Below are positions 1 through 14,081 of a stretch of 64,000 bases of DNA, in pieces; within the stretch, counting starts at the first letter, position 1, and each line of letters opens with the position of its first letter. Location of the stretch: the NCBI GenBank assembly GCA_023313575.1, contig JAJTTP010000023.1, forward strand, positions 434,001 to 498,000. Reading direction: 5' to 3'. A model generated the notes under the pieces. That model had not been told where the DNA came from and searched no databases. It saw only the letters and a program-made list of their open reading frames with translations. The DNA is from Eutypella sp. D-1 (taxonomy: Eukaryota > Ascomycota > Sordariomycetes > Xylariales > Diatrypaceae). A program made the translations under genes and the position numbers.

Positions 1-609
1 CATCTATTATTTCTTATACTTACCAACTCCAGCGGTCCTGATACAGCCTATGTGAGCATAGATCCCTCATGACCACTTGTCGTATCCAAGCAGATTCACT
101 CACTGGCCAAGAAAGTTTGACCACCCCACGATCCAAGCAGCAATAGGAACCTTGTCAGGTGGAAATACGTGTTTGGTTATATAATACATCCCACCTGACG
201 TCGGATACGCCGATACCAACTCGGCGACTGGTAGACATATTAGCCTAGGAAACGCGCTCGTTCTCATACAACCCACCTGATAGAGCAATGCATAATGAGA
301 AGATCGATCCAGAAAACCATGCCCAGACAGCCGTAGCTGGTCCTCCAGCAGACAGGGGAGACCCCCAACTTGCAGGTACTATGGGAGATCTTTCAATAAC
401 TGTACCGTGAGTGCTCTCTGCTTGCTTGTCTTGGAAGACTCACCTGATCCCAGAACACCGAGAATGGAAATCGCATAGCTCAAGGTGCTCCATCTCGTGA
501 ACTCACGGCGGAACTCCTGCTTATAACCTAGACTCTCTAGCAGACCAGCGTCAGGATCTTCGCGATCTGGCGTAGGGCATGCCGTCCCGACATTTTCGTC
601 CTGTGCCAT
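1..609 (-). CDS. Amino acid/GABA permease, APC superfamily (5' part, truncated by window edge)
   Basis: An integral plasma-membrane permease that would import amino acids, GABA, choline or a related amine; the substrate cannot be told from this part. Four exons can be read: 609-444, 378-277, 227-104 and a 14-nt micro-exon 37-24, after which a GTAAGT donor leads out of the window. Phases agree at every junction. The first exon holds the N-terminal tail ending in FTRWSTLSYAISILGVLGS, the start of TM1 in fungal GABA/choline-type permeases. The second continues with VPASWGSPLSAGGPATAVWAW, and the third with VAELVSAYPTSGGMYY and the WIVGWSNFLGQ segment. The start is the ATG at 609. About 135 residues of an expected 500-550 are visible. 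The family call is secure; integrity of the rest is unknown. Confidence 0.82.
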
Positions 610-1516
610 GTTAGTGTCGCTTGCTTGCTTGGCACTGTATTGTTGCTTTATGCTGAGCTGGCGTTGAGGATTTGACGAAATGATTTTCAGTTAGCCTTTT
701 TGACGACTTTGAGGGCGTCGAAGTCGTCCCCGCATTGCATGGATAAGACAATGCGGCCGCTTCACCCCGTACGGACTTCTTTCACTTTCTTACTAGGCGG
801 GATATCCCGTCTTGGTGCCCGGCATGGCCCGGCATAGGATCGCCACGTAGAATACCCTGCATCATCAGATCAAGTTATTGGTTATTGAAGATACTATGAC
901 ATCCAGCATATCAAATCTGGCCTGGCGGCTTAGGATTTTGGAAGGTCGTTGGCATAGAAGTGGGATATTCTAGGTATTCTAGGTAGCATCTGCAACTCTG
1001 TGTTGTAGATAGCGTAACATTCTGTAATTTGGCGAAATGAGAGACGGCGCATTCCTCGCAGAAGGGATATATTCGGACTACACTGGTCGTTAACATCCAA
1101 TGAGAATGGTGAAGCTATCCCCGACTTCGTTTTAGTTAGGGGGCGAGAGGCCTTCATGGTGTCCTCGCTGCCAGACCCAACCAAATAGGGGTACCTAATT
1201 ACCCCACACACTCAGTAAATGTCAATGTGGGTCCGCCAACGCGCTGCGGGACAAGCCACCACCGTTAATCACGACGGAGAAGGTATAGTTACCAAGAAAC
1301 CTATGAGGATAAAGGCCTATCACACTTAAGGTAGCTATATTCTGAGTTTTATCGAATTTCAATATTTCATACGAAACAGACCTTAAGGCTATGTCTATCT
1401 TGCTTTACTAATCGAGATTATGGCATGTCCATCCTTAGAGTCATTGATGTATAAGATGAGCTGAAACGCTGGATTTGGACTGTCAATAATTCCCAGAGAC
1501 AAGCGACTTTACCTAC
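610..1516. other. Intergenic, upstream of the permease
   Basis: Ordinary base composition. Two overlapping minus-strand reading frames of 61 and 93 codons lie at 911-1211; neither resembles a known family or shows splice sites, so I do not call a gene. The permease promoter must lie here. The region ends abruptly at the copia target site (GTATA at 1517-1521). Confidence 0.5.
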
Positions 1517-1521
1517 GTATA

Positions 1522-1722
1522 TGTTGGTTATTAGTGGTCACTGGTATGGACCCATATACTAATAAGATGTACCTATATATTTATCTCCCGTTTATATAAG
1601 GATACGGGCTTTGCCTATATCTTTTTTAAATAAATAAATAAATTTTAAACTAAAATATAACACTAATTTTATTTTTTTTATTCTGTTATTATTTTTTTCC
1701 TTTATATACGTATTTATTAATA
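1522..1722 (+). repeat. Copia element left (5') LTR
   Basis: 201 bp, starting TGTTGG. It aligns along its whole length with 15306-15507 with a single 1-bp length difference in a T run. Nearly all mismatches are C/T or G/A. In the first 60 bp this left copy keeps G and C where the right copy has A and T; in the last 60 bp the right copy is the better preserved one. Confidence 0.92.
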
Positions 1723-2801
1723 TTAATTAATGTTATTAAATAAATATAATAATATAAATTAATAAGGTTAAAAAAATTATTATTATAATAATTTAAAGAT
1801 TTTTTTACGTTAATATTATTAATAGATTTTTATTATTATTTTCCCCCGTTTATTTTTATAACGGATAATAACCTTTTTTTTACTTATATTACCGTATAAT
1901 AAACCTTTTTTACTTTTTTTATTATTATTATAAATATTATTATCGTTATTATTTTTAAAATTATTTATTATATCAAATAATTAATAATAAACCGGATTAT
2001 TATTTAAAGTTATTAAAAACGATTTTACGGAAAGAAAAACTTTTAAATAAAGTTATAAATAAAAAAGGCCGTTTAATAAAAAAGTATGGATATTTTTATT
2101 CGGCTTTTTAACTTTATTTTAAAACGTACGGTATTATTAATTTAAATATTTAATTTTACGGTTATAAAATAGATAAAAATCGACCTTTAATAAGTTATTT
2201 TTAAATAAAAAGTTATATAAATATTATTTATTTTTAATAATTTTAAAATAACCGATAACCGTTTCGATATTAACCGAATAACGGAAAAAACGTTTAATAA
2301 ATATTAAGATTATTTTTGGGGATTTACGAAAATAAATTTTAAAATTATATTTAAATAACTCCGATTTATTTTAAAAATAATATTAATATAATAAAGTATA
2401 TACGTTAAAAAAAATAACGTAAATTTTATAACTAAATTAACTGATTTTATTATTTAATAATAATTTCCGGAATAGGAATTTATTAAATTCGAAATAGTTA
2501 TAAATAAATAACTTTATACGTTAATATAAAAAGTATCGGTTTATAATATAAAATATAAACTAATTTATTTATAATTTTATAAATTATTTATATATTTTAT
2601 TATTCGGTTCGGAACGTTTATAAAACCGTCCGGTAAATTTTAATATTAACCGTTTTAAAATAATTAATTAAAAACTTTAACGGTATAAATTATATTATAT
2701 AAAATAATAACCTTATTTATTCCATTATTTAATTTTTTATGTTAATTTTTAAAATATGCCTTTAATTAACCCTTTTTTAATATATTTTTACCCCGGATTA
2801 A

Positions 2802-3227
2802 TGTAACGGCTGGTTTATTCCTAACTATTAGTCCAATCGAGGGGTTTATGTTAATAAGAGTGTTAGGGTTTTAAATAATAAATAGTTACGTCTGGTAATA
2901 AAAAAAAAAAATGCTTTAAGTAATTAAGTTATATTATAAACTAATAAGTTTAAAAATTATTTAAAAAAAAGGTAATAAATATAGCTATATATTATTTATA
3001 TTTTTTATTCCTAATATTAAAATATAATATTAAATATTGGATCGTTAAAATAATTAAGTTATCCAGGTTATTTAAAATTATTAAGATAATTAAGCTATTT
3101 AAGCTATCTTTTTTATTACATAACTTAAATATGGCTTATTTTATCGTATATGTCCTTTTTAATGCTATGGTTAAGGATTATTTATATTAATCCTATTTAA
3201 GCCTAATAACTTAACCAGGTTATAATA
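2802..3227 (-). repeat. Gypsy element 3' LTR (variant A)
   Basis: 426 bp, beginning TGTAACGGCTGG on the plus strand and ending ATAATA, from an original ATAACA. It is the minus-strand element's 3' LTR and matches 9669-10096 along its whole length, with differences dominated by transitions. Confidence 0.88.
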
Positions 3228-4031
3228 TAATCTTTCCTTTTTTAAGGTTTTTATCCTTAAAACCTATTATTTTTATTCCTTTTTTATTATAAATATTTTT
3301 TTCCTTTTTATTTTATATCCTTTTTATTATATTTAATTATATTAATAAATCGATTTTTAAACGCGCGATTTTTTTATTTTAACGTAAAACTTTTTAACGT
3401 AATTCCTTTTTTACGGCAATTTTATTATCCGATCCGGTTAATATGGCTTTTTATTCTTATTACGAACGTTATTAATTAAAATATAAAATTTTTAACTCGG
3501 ATTTTTTTCGTTATTTATTATATATTCGTTATAACCGGAATTAATACGACGTGTTTAAACTTAATCCGAAATAATTGTAAAAAGTTATATTTTAATATCG
3601 AAAATTAAAGTTAAAATTTAAGGTTACGGAAAAAAAGGCCGAAAAAGTGATTTCTAAAATAAACGTAAAACTTTGCCGTTTACGTCGTTAAAAGTATATA
3701 TAATATAAAAAGATAATAAAGGCGGTTTTTTATAATATTAATAATTTAAAAAAATTAAAGGAAAAAAAGTATCAGGCGGAAAATACGCGTTTTACAGGGT
3801 TTATTAAAACGTTTATAAATTTTAAGGTTATTTTAAATTTTAATTAGTTTAAAATAAATATATCGGGTAATTTTAATTAAGATATTATTTTTATTAACGT
3901 TTCCGTTAACGTTAATAAAAATTTTTTAAAAAGCGTTAAACGTTTATTAAGTAATTAATAAGTTTTTATATATTTTCGAAGTTATTATATCTTTTCCATT
4001 TAATTTTATATTTTATTCGTTTATTTTTTAT

Positions 4032-4295
4032 TTATACGTTTAAAATTTTTTTTACTTCGTATTTATTTATTTTTATTTCGACGTCGTTTCGTTTTATTTT
4101 TATAACGTTTATATTCGTTACGTTTTTAAATAAGGAAATATAAAAAATTAAATAGATTTTAATTTTTAATAATAAGTTTAATTCGTAATTATTTTCTAAT
4201 ATTTTTTTAATAACTAAATACGGTCCGATATATTTATAATCGAGTTTTTTATTAAGTCGTTTTATCGTAATATTTTTTATAACTAAATAAACCAT
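4032..4295 (-). pseudogene. Gypsy integrase C-terminal region
   Basis: The longest surviving open frame in the block (87 codons). It contains LDYKYIGPYLVIKKI and YELNL, the degraded form of the G-P-F-x-V-x-x-x-I ... Y-x-L-x-L segment that follows the integrase core in chromoviral gypsy elements. It ends YEVKKILNV, the usual start of a chromodomain (Y-E-V-E-x-I-L). The window cannot show whether a complete chromodomain once followed. Confidence 0.75.
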
Positions 4296-5180
4296 ATCTT
4301 TTTTTAAAAAGGTTAATCCTTTTAACCTTTTTTAGTTATAATATCGGCTTATTTATTAACGTATAAATTCGAGTTTTTCCTTTATTTTTTTATATAATTA
4401 TTTAAGTCGTTTTAATATTAATATGGCTTTAATATTATCCGGTCCTTTTTTATAAACGTTTCGATAAACGTTTAAAATAAATCCGAAATTAATATTAATA
4501 AATATTATTTATATATTTTCGTAATAAGCTATGTTATAAACAAATTATATAATAAGTAATTACTTTATTTAATTATTTTATTTATAATTAATATATTATC
4601 GAAAATAGGTTTTTAATATTTAATTAATTCGTTTTATTTATCCGTTTACTTAAGGTTTAAAAGCCGTCGTAAGCTTAAGGTTTAATTTTAATTTTATTAT
4701 AAAACTTTATTAAAGTTTTAATATAAATATCGTTTTTTTATCGGAAATAATTTCGAATAAAAAGTTATGTATTATTATAATATGTCGTAAAAGAATATAT
4801 GCCATTTATTTTACGTCGGTATCCTTATTATATAAGATAAAATAAAAAAAATTTATAAATCGGTTAACGATTACGAATATGTTATTATAACCGTTACGTA
4901 TTATTAAATTTTTTAATATCGGTAATTTAGTAATAAAATTAAATATAATAAATTTTTATAGTCGTTTATTAATTAATAATGGTTATAATTTTCCGTAAAA
5001 TTTATATTATTTTATTTTAGTTTTTTTATATATGTTATATCGTTATCGTATTTGCTATATTACTGATTTTATTTTATTAAATATATAAGTCCGTTATAAT
5101 CGTTTAAAAATTTTATAATCTTTTAAATATCCGTATAAAGGATGTTTATAAATCTTTTATATTAACTGTTCCTGCAATTT

Positions 5181-5594
5181 TGTTATGGCCTGACTAGGCC
5201 AAGTGGGGGCTGGTAATCTTATTCGTTAACGGTACTGCCGGAAGAATAAAGATATAAGCCAGCCATATTTAATAAGCCATAAAAAAAGCCATACATGGAT
5301 CCGTTATAATCCATGGATCTAAAGGTATTAATTAAATCCGTCACGATTTAAAGATTTAATATAACCACATATTCCAATGTTAGGAATAAAGGATATAAAT
5401 AATATATAATTATATTTATTACCTTTTTTTTAAATAGTTTTTAAGCTTATTAGCTTATAATATAACTTAATTACTTAAAGCACCTTTTTTTTTATTATTA
5501 CTAAACGTAATTACTTATTGCTTAAAACCTTAGCATTTTTATTAATATAAACCCCTTAACTGGATTAATAGTTAGGAATAAACCCCCCGTTATA
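5181..5594 (+). repeat. Solo LTR (gypsy family, variant B), nested in the gypsy pol region
   Basis: 414 bp from TGTTATGGCC to CCGTTATA, flanked by perfect AATTT duplications (5176-5180 and 5595-5599). It lies in the orientation opposite to its host element. No internal sequence of this copy remains, so it is a solo LTR left by LTR-LTR recombination. Confidence 0.9.
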
Positions 5595-6549
5595 AATTTT
5601 TATAATATTTATAACTTATTTATTTATTTTTTTATTAATAATTTATTATTATATTATTCGATTTGCTTATGTAAATTATTTTAAATAATTTTAATAACAG
5701 CAATTTATTATTATTCCAGGTATTTTTTTAACATTTATCGGAATACCGCGTATTTAATTAATATGTATTTTTCTTTTATAATAGGTTATTTGTTAATAGC
5801 ATTTATTTATCCGTTTTTTAATCCTTTTTTATAAATAATAATATAATCGAATTCCGTAAAATATTCGGCGTATTATAACTATTTTCCGTTAAAGGTTTAA
5901 ATAATAAAAAAATGTATAATATTTTTATAATCGGTATAGATTTTAACTTAATGCATATTTTTTATAAAGTAATATTTAAATTGTTTAAATGCGTTAATAA
6001 TAATAAGAACTTTTTTATCGTAAATCGGATAATTAAGTTCGGTTTTAATAAGTTTATAAAAATAAAATATAATAAAATATAATTTTCTTTTTTTATTTCG
6101 TTATTTAATTTATGCTTTAAAAGCGTAATCCGAGGCGTCGGTTTTTAACTTAACGGGTTTTTTAAAATTATATATAATAAATATTAATTCGTTAATAATA
6201 ACGTTTTTTAATTTTTTAAAAAATTTATTTATTTTATTAATTTATATAAACCGTTTATCTTTTTTTATTAATTCCGTAAAAGGTGTTATAATATATTTAA
6301 ATCGTTATATAAACTTCCGATAATAATTTATTAAGCCGAAAAAGGCCTATATTTCTTTTATATTAATAAATATTTTTTAATCCTTAATAGTTGCGATTTT
6401 TTTAAAGTTTATTTTAATATATTCGGGGGAAATAATATATCCGAGGAATTCTATTTTTTATATATAAAATATATTTTTTTCGGGTTTTATTAATAAGTTA
6501 ACGTTTTATAATATTTATAATACTTTATATATATGCTTTTTATGTTATT

Positions 6550-6870
6550 CCTTTAATTTTAAATAAATAAGGATATTATCGAGATAATAAATAACGAAAA
6601 TATTAAAATATTTTCGTAATACGTGGTTAATTATGCGTTAAAACGATATTAATACGTTAATTAATCCGAAAAGCATAATTAAATATTTAAATAAGCCGTA
6701 TTTCGTTTTAAAGGCTGTTTTTTATTCGTTTCCGGGTTTAATTTTAATATGGTAATATCCGTTCTTAAGGTTTAAAGTAGTAAACTATTTAACTTTATAC
6801 AGGCGGTCCTTTATTTTAATAATAAATAATAACGGTATTCGGTTTTTAACGGTAATTTTATTTAATTATC
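6550..6870 (-). pseudogene. Gypsy reverse transcriptase remnant
   Basis: Bounds are approximate. The minus strand holds IFVIYYLDNILIYL at about 6557-6600, the catalytic Y-L-D-D box with the second Asp changed to Asn, preceded by palm-region sequence matching the better readable copy at 62460-62760. Multiple stops; inactive. Confidence 0.75.
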
Positions 6871-9668
6871 GATAATCGATTATTAATTATAATTTGCCGT
6901 TTTTTTAAGCATAAATATAATAAGGTATTTTATTAATAATTTTAATCGTCGGATATATCTTTTTATTAACTTATTTTCGAAATACTTTTATAATTCCTTA
7001 AGTTCGATTTTATTAAAGTTATAGATTTTATAAAATTATGGCGTTTTTCCTTTTATAAAAATAATCTCGTAATTTTATTTATTACGGTTTAATAATCCTT
7101 TTTTAAATTTTTCACGAAATATTTTATCGTATTAATAATATTATAATAATACGTTACGAATTTATAATATTATTTTATTTTCCTTTTTTAAAATATTATT
7201 AAAAAAACGGAATCGTTATCGGATAAATGCGATAATTTATTTAATCCTTTTTTTATATCTTTTTTTTTAATTCGTCGTATTCTTTTAAATAAGGTTTTTA
7301 TCGTATCTTTATATCCGTATTTGCTGTCTGTTAAATATTAAGATCTTTTTTTTAAATTATCGTCGGTTTTTAAAAAATAAGGAAATATTATTTAACCAAT
7401 TTTTTAATTAATCGATAAATTATATTAATATAGTTATAATTGCTTAAAAATTATATCGTATCTTTTTAAAGGTATAATATCGAAAATAACGTCTTATTTT
7501 TATCTTTTAATATATATATCGAATTAATTAATCTCCTGTAATACTTTTTTTTCGTTATATTTAAAAATATAACTTTCGGCTTCCGTTATGTTATAAAGGT
7601 ATTATTTTTTTTTATAATAATTATAACTTATTACATAATTTTAAAGTTATATAATTACCGTCGGCTCCGTTATTTATTATAACAATATATTAGTTATTTT
7701 TAACCTTTATTTATATTATAATATATCCGTATTGTTTTTAAGCTTTTAAAATAGTTTATAAATATCGTATTACGTTTTTAAGCCTTATAATACCGTTTTA
7801 TAGCCTTAATATAAACGGCTTTATTTTTTTAAATCTTTACCGTAAATTTATACGGCGTTATATAAATTATTATAAAGTTTTTTTTTACTGGATTCCTTTT
7901 ATATATACGGTTATTTTTTTATTATTAAATTTTCGTAAAAATATTTAAGGCTAATTTTATTAAAGGTTATCCTTTTTAATAAATCCTTATAAGCGTATAA
8001 ATTAACGTTTAATAATTTATTTTTTTAGCATCGGATTTTATATTTTTATTATTCGATTTTATTCCGGATTTTTATAGCTTTTAACGTTTAATATATATAT
8101 TCGTTATAATAATATGCCTAATATCCTCCGGGGCAAAATATCTTTTTTAACCACTCCTAACCATACGGTACGCGGTTAATATAACGTATAATTTCTTTAT
8201 ATTATCGTTAATCGGTTTCGTTTCTTTTTTATTATAAAAAATCGAATCCTTTTTTAATTATTTATTTAATTCGGTTAATAATACCGATTTTTTATTCCTT
8301 ATGCTAATAGCATTCGTATTTTTAATAATTAACGGGGTATTTTAAAAAATGCGGCGTCCGAGTTTAGATTTTTTAATTAATAAATTTATCCTAATTACGA
8401 AATTATTATAAATAAATTTTAAATCGTTATGTTTTAAAGCGTTATTAAAATCGTTTAACGTAAATGCTGTACATTTTTTATAATTTATAGTTTTATCGTT
8501 TTTTAAGCTAATTAATTAATTATTTTTTTTTTTTTTACGAAATAAGTTTTTACGAAAACTTTTTTTTTTATCGTTATCGAAGTATTCGTTTTATTATTAT
8601 TAACGTTATCGTTTTATTACGGCTTAAATTAATCGTTTAACTTTTTATAATCCTTATTAATAAATATTATTATCCTAGTATACGTAACGGATTATTTTAA
8701 GCGTTTTTTTACCGGTAAAGGGTTACTTTCTTTCGGGTATAAGTTTTTAATTTCCATTTTATTTAAATCCTTTATATTCGTTTTTAAAATATCTTATTTT
8801 ATTATAATTATAATATTTAATTTATTATTTATTCTTTTATATCATATTAAGTAATATAAGTCCTAATACCGTCCCGTAAAATATATTAATAAGTTTTTAA
8901 TTTTAATTCTTATTATTTTAATATTTTTTAAATCTTTTAAATATATAATATCTTTTTTCTTTTAACGTTATTTAAATTATTTATTATCGATTTTAATTAT
9001 TAAAGTAACGAATTTATTAATAATGCCTGGTTTATCATATAAAATAATCTTATTTTTAACCGTATTTTTAAATCTTTAATAAAACGTATTAATAAAGGAT
9101 TTATTATCCTTTTAATTAGTTTTTATTACAAATTATTTAAATTACGCGGCATAAATATAAATTATTCCTTTTTATTTAAAGTTTAAAAGTTATTATATAA
9201 CGGCTTAAGCCTTATCCGGGTTTCCGTAATTAGTTTTTACTTTTTTTATAAAATTTTCGTACTTTTCGAAAAAACGTTTAATTTCCGTAATTCTTTTTTT
9301 TTTTTCTATTTTTACGAAAGCATTTAAAATAGGTTTAAATTATTAAGTTATCTTTTCGGTAAAATATAAAGCGATATCGAGAATTTTATCGGTTTTTTCG
9401 GTTAATATATGGCGTTATTAATATAAATAAATTACGGTTATAATAAGAAAAGGTTGTATAAAGGTAATGCCATTATAAGGTTTAAATCTTTTAAATTTAA
9501 ATTTAACGGGTATAATCTTTTAAATTACGGCTATAATCGCCGTTTATTTAATTTATTTAATTCGTTCGAATAATAATTTAATAATTTATTAAAGTTTTTA
9601 ACTTAAAGAAAACATTTTATCGGATATTATTTAAAATTAATAACATTATTAAATAAAAGCTTATAACG

Positions 9669-10096
9669 TATAACGGCTGGTTTATTCCTAATTATTAATT
9701 TAATCGAGGGGTTTATATTAATAAAAATATTAAAGTTTTAAGTAATAAGTAATTACGTTTAATAATAATAAAAAAAAAGGTATTTTAAGTAATTAAATTA
9801 TATTATAAACTGGTAAGTTTAAAAATTATTTAAAAAGAAAGTAATAAATATAACTATATATTATTTATATCCTTTATTCCTAATATTAAAATATGATGTT
9901 AAATATTAAATCGTTAGGATAACTAAGCTATCCAAGTTATTTAAGATTATTAGGATAGCTGGGCTATCCAGGTTATCCTTTTTATCACGTGACCCAAATA
10001 TGGCTTATCTTATTATGTATATCTTTTTTAATGCCATGGTTAGGGATTATTTATGCCAATTTTATTTAGGCCTAATAACCTAGCCAGGTTATAACA
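9669..10096 (-). repeat. Gypsy element 5' LTR (variant A)
   Basis: 428 bp, ending TTATAACA on the plus strand and followed by ATTAA. Its right half keeps more C and G (for example TATCACGTGACC) than the copy at 2802-3227, so the two LTRs were mutated to different extents. Confidence 0.88.
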
Positions 10097-12149
10097 ATTA
10101 ACCGTATACCGATTTAAGTTTTAACCCGGAACGTTTAAAACTTTATAAAATATTAAATATTTTAATAATATTTAATTATTTTTTTTTTTAAAACGGACCC
10201 GATTTTAACTTATTCCGTTTATATAATAATTTTTTCCCGCGTAAATAATAAAATCTTTTCTTTTTCCTTTTTTTATTTAATTTATAAAACCTTTTTTTAA
10301 AAATATTAATTTAAAATATTCGTATTAATACTTTTATTTTCCGGGATACTTTTAATTAAAATATTTTTACGGCTATTTAATTTATCCGTTTTACCCGGGC
10401 ATACCGGGTTATTTACTTTAATTTATAAGAAATAATTAATAACTTTTTAAATAATTATATTTAACGATAAAAAAGGATAACCGGACCGTCTTTTTTTAAA
10501 AAATTTAAATTAACCCGTATATTATAAAACCTAAACAGTTTAAAAGATATTAACTTTTAGCATTACTTTTTTTTTTTTACCGATTCATTTAAATAAAAAA
10601 CCGGGGCCCGTAAAAATTTTAAAAGGTTACGATTTTTCTTTTTAAACGGTATTTAAATTTACCCCGGAATTTAATTTATTATTAAGCTAAATTTTTATAT
10701 TTATTAATAATTAATAAAAGCAGATTTATTACGTTATTTTATTAATTAATGCTTTAAATAAGCTATATTTATTAACGATTATAAAATAATTTAAAAAGGT
10801 TTAAAATAAAAAAAATAATTATATAAAAAAAGTTTATAATATTTTAAAAAATAAGTTCCGATTTTTTTTCGATATATATTATATTAACGGTATTTAATAA
10901 ACGTAATTTTACGTTATATTTTTAATTATTTTATTAAAACGTATAATATTATATTTTCTTATAACGTTTTTCGTTATTTAATATTTACCGATATATATTT
11001 TATTATAAAACATTATTTTAATACCGAATAAAATAAAATTTAATACCATTATAATTAAATTCTTATACCTTTTTTTAATATTAAGGTTAAAAATGCCGGT
11101 AAAAATATTTTAAAAATATTTTAAATTATGTTTAATAAACTTTTTTTATATTAAAAAGTATTAAAACCCGATTTCCGAAAAAAATAATAATTAATCGTTA
11201 TTATATATTAAGTTTACCGTATAATTTTTTAACTTTAATATGCCTTTTTCGCATTTATTACTTATTTTAAAAATTTAATAAATACGTTTTACGCTTTTAT
11301 CGGCATTTATAAAGTTATAAAAGGAATTAATTAATATATGGCTAATAAAGATAATAATAACGAAAATAATGCTTTTTATATTAACCGTAAATATTATCGG
11401 AACGATAAAAACGGGAAATATTATTAAAAATAAAAAACTAATAAATAATAAAACCGTAAATATTAAATATATAAAAAGGAAAAGTATTAATTTATTAAAT
11501 ATTTAAAACAGGAACATAAAAAAATAAAAGCTTAATAAAAAGTTAAAAAAGTATTTCGCCGTATTAATTACGCCGCTTTTTTCGTTAAATATAAAAGAAA
11601 TAAACCTATTTTAAAACCCGATAAAAAAAATATTACGAAACATTTTAATTATTCGGATAATAATTAATATTTTACGGCCGCCTATTTATTTAACTAAACG
11701 TTTTAATATCGAGTTAACCTTTTTCCGGTAAATATAAAAATAAAGGATACGGGCGATATTATATTTATATTAAATAAATATAATAAAAGCGTTTTTTAAA
11801 GAATTATACCAAATACGGGAGCCGTTAAAATATTTATTATAAAAAATAATAATATCTTATTTTAATAAAAAACACTTTAATTAACGATTAAAAATAGATA
11901 AAAACTGCGAAAAAAGAATAAATATTTATTTCGGGAACGGATTTTTTATTGAATTTTTTAGTATAATTTTTATTATTACCTTATTCGGTTAAATTAATTT
12001 TTATATAATAAAAATATAAACCGTTTCGGTATATATTTTAATAACGTTATTAACTAATTAATCGGTAAAAACGGTATAGTAATAAATATTATTCGGAAAT
12101 AAGGGTATTTATAATTTAAATTCGACGATATTATTTATTTTACCGAAAC

Positions 12150-12700
12150 AGAATTACGTAAAATTTATACCCGATTTAACTATTTATTTATTAGTAAATT
12201 ATACGATTTTTTAAATAAAATAAGGTATAATATCGATATTAATATTTTTAAAAAGATTAATAAATTTTATTATTATTATTAAATTAAAAATAAAGCATTT
12301 TAAAGGTTTAAATTTAGCTTAAAAAGTTTTAAAGTTAATTTTAACTTTAAAATAATCGTTAATATAATATATTTAAATAAAAAACCTGTTTTTTATATTA
12401 TCGACGCAGTTACCGGATTTTAAGTAATACGTTTTATAAAAAATATATTAATTAAAAAAACATAGGATATGTTTAAAAAATATTAAATTAATACGTATGT
12501 AAAACCCCCGGATATAATTACTTATAATATTAATACAAATTTCGATAATATTAAGTTTTATAATAAAATATGTTTTATCGGCGTTATTTATTATTAAGTA
12601 TTAATAAAAATATATTAATTTATTAATAAAGTAAAAAAATATTATGGTTTTATACGTAAAGCTTATAAAATTATTACGTTTATAAATAATAATAAAAATA
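12150..12700 (+). pseudogene. Copia integrase remnant
   Basis: Bounds are approximate. Reading through RIP stops gives a zinc-finger-like segment followed by a stretch resembling fungal copia integrase, with VNIIYLNKKPVFYIIDAVTG matching the usual D-V-x-Y-L-x-G-K-P-V-L-x-x-x-D-x-A-T region. Next comes YVKPPDIITYNINTNF, the degraded form of the second catalytic block. Several Asp codons have become Asn, so it is catalytically dead as read. Confidence 0.75.
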
Positions 12701-13429
12701 ATTAATAACACGGTTAATTTTAACGGTTTTATATTTATTCTTTTAATTTTTAAAATTTATTTTTAAATTAATATAAATTTATTTTTTACTTTTATATAAA
12801 CTTAAAAAGTTTAAATAATATAAAAAGTTATAACGGAGGTTAAAAAGGTTAAAACATAAAAATCGGTTTAAAACGTATTAAATATTAAGAATAATTTAAA
12901 TACGTAAAAGATATTCTTAAGATTTTTCTTTTTAAATAGTAAAATATTTATATATAAAGAAAAAAAAAGATAAAAAAACTTTTTTAAAGTTATTACGGTT
13001 ATTAATAAAAATATGATAATAAATTCGAAAATAACGGGAAATACGGTAACCTTTCGGAGTTTATATATTAAACTTTACACTTAATTAAAAAAAAATTAAT
13101 AATTATTTTTAATAAAAATGTTAAAAGAATACGTGCAAATTTTTAATACGTTAATATTAAAAAGAAAACGATAAAATATTAGCTTTTAAGTTTAAAATAA
13201 ATAAAAAAATCGTAACGTTTAAAAAATTATTTAAAATTTCCGACCTTAAAAAATTAAACGTTTTATTTAAAAAAAACATATTATAACCCGAAATATACGA
13301 CGTTATTAATTACCGGGGCATAATAATTTTTAAATTAAAAATAATTCGTAAAATAAAAAATAAACATATTTTATTATTATATAAAAAATTATAATTAATT
13401 ATTTAAAAATACGGAAACCCCGATAAAAC

Positions 13430-14060
13430 TTTTATTATAATTTACGTATTTATTATTTAATAAATTAGTTAACGTTTTATTTTAATAATAACTTTTATTT
13501 TACGGTTTAAAAAAATAAAGGTTATAATATAAAATATTATTATAGCTTATATTTAATTTAAAACGCCGATATAACGGATTATTTTCGTACGATTATTTAT
13601 TAAATTAAAAAATAAATATTTTAAAGAACGTTATTATATATCGTTAAACCATTATATAACTTTACGAAATCGGGTATTTATTAATTTAAAACTTATTTAT
13701 AATATTATTAATAGGAATTATATATAAAGTTATTAACATTTAACTTTTACTTATTAATATCGGATTTAAAACTATTCGGGATTACGGGATTTTAAATAAA
13801 TAATATTTTTAATATCGGTATTATAAATTTTTTAGCTTTAAAAAACGAAATATTTAATAAAGTAAAGATTAAAACATAATTATAAAAAATATTAAAAAAC
13901 GTATCGACTAAAAATTTTAACGGTTTATAAATTATCGTCCGCGAATATAAAATATTTGCTATATAAAAAGGATAAACCGAAAAGTTAAAACTTTTAAATT
14001 TAAAAACGTTTTTTTTTAAAATTAATAAAAAAATACGTTAAATAATAAATATACGGAGTT
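13430..14060 (+). pseudogene. Copia reverse transcriptase remnant
   Basis: Bounds are approximate. Translation through stops shows IQQISQRFILIITFIL and the following AYIQFKTPIQR block, matching the degraded Q-R-x-S-Q-R-L and A-Y-x-Q-S fingers region of fungal copia RT. It sits downstream of integrase, as expected for copia. The solo LTR at 14082-14495 separates it from RNase H. Confidence 0.7.
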
Positions 14061-14081
14061 TATATTTTTTTTATTTATTAA

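Larger units (their letters stand above)
2802..10096 (-). mobile_element. RIP-degraded Ty3/gypsy LTR retrotransposon nested in the copia element
   Basis: 7,295 bp flanked by a perfect ATTAA duplication (2797-2801 and 10097-10101). LTRs lie at 2802-3227 and 9669-10096. Read on the minus strand the order is LTR, gag, RT, integrase with its C-terminal tail, polypurine tract, LTR. A purine-rich run abuts the 3' LTR just right of 3227, as expected for the plus-strand primer. RT carries a YLDN form of the YLDD box at about 6557-6600. The solo LTR at 5181-5594 adds 414 bp, so the original element was about 6.9 kb. It inserted after the copia element was in place. Confidence 0.9.

Noticed and set aside
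911..1211. Two overlapping minus-strand ORFs upstream of the permease.
   Set aside because: No homology-like pattern, no introns that extend them, and the two frames compete for the same DNA.
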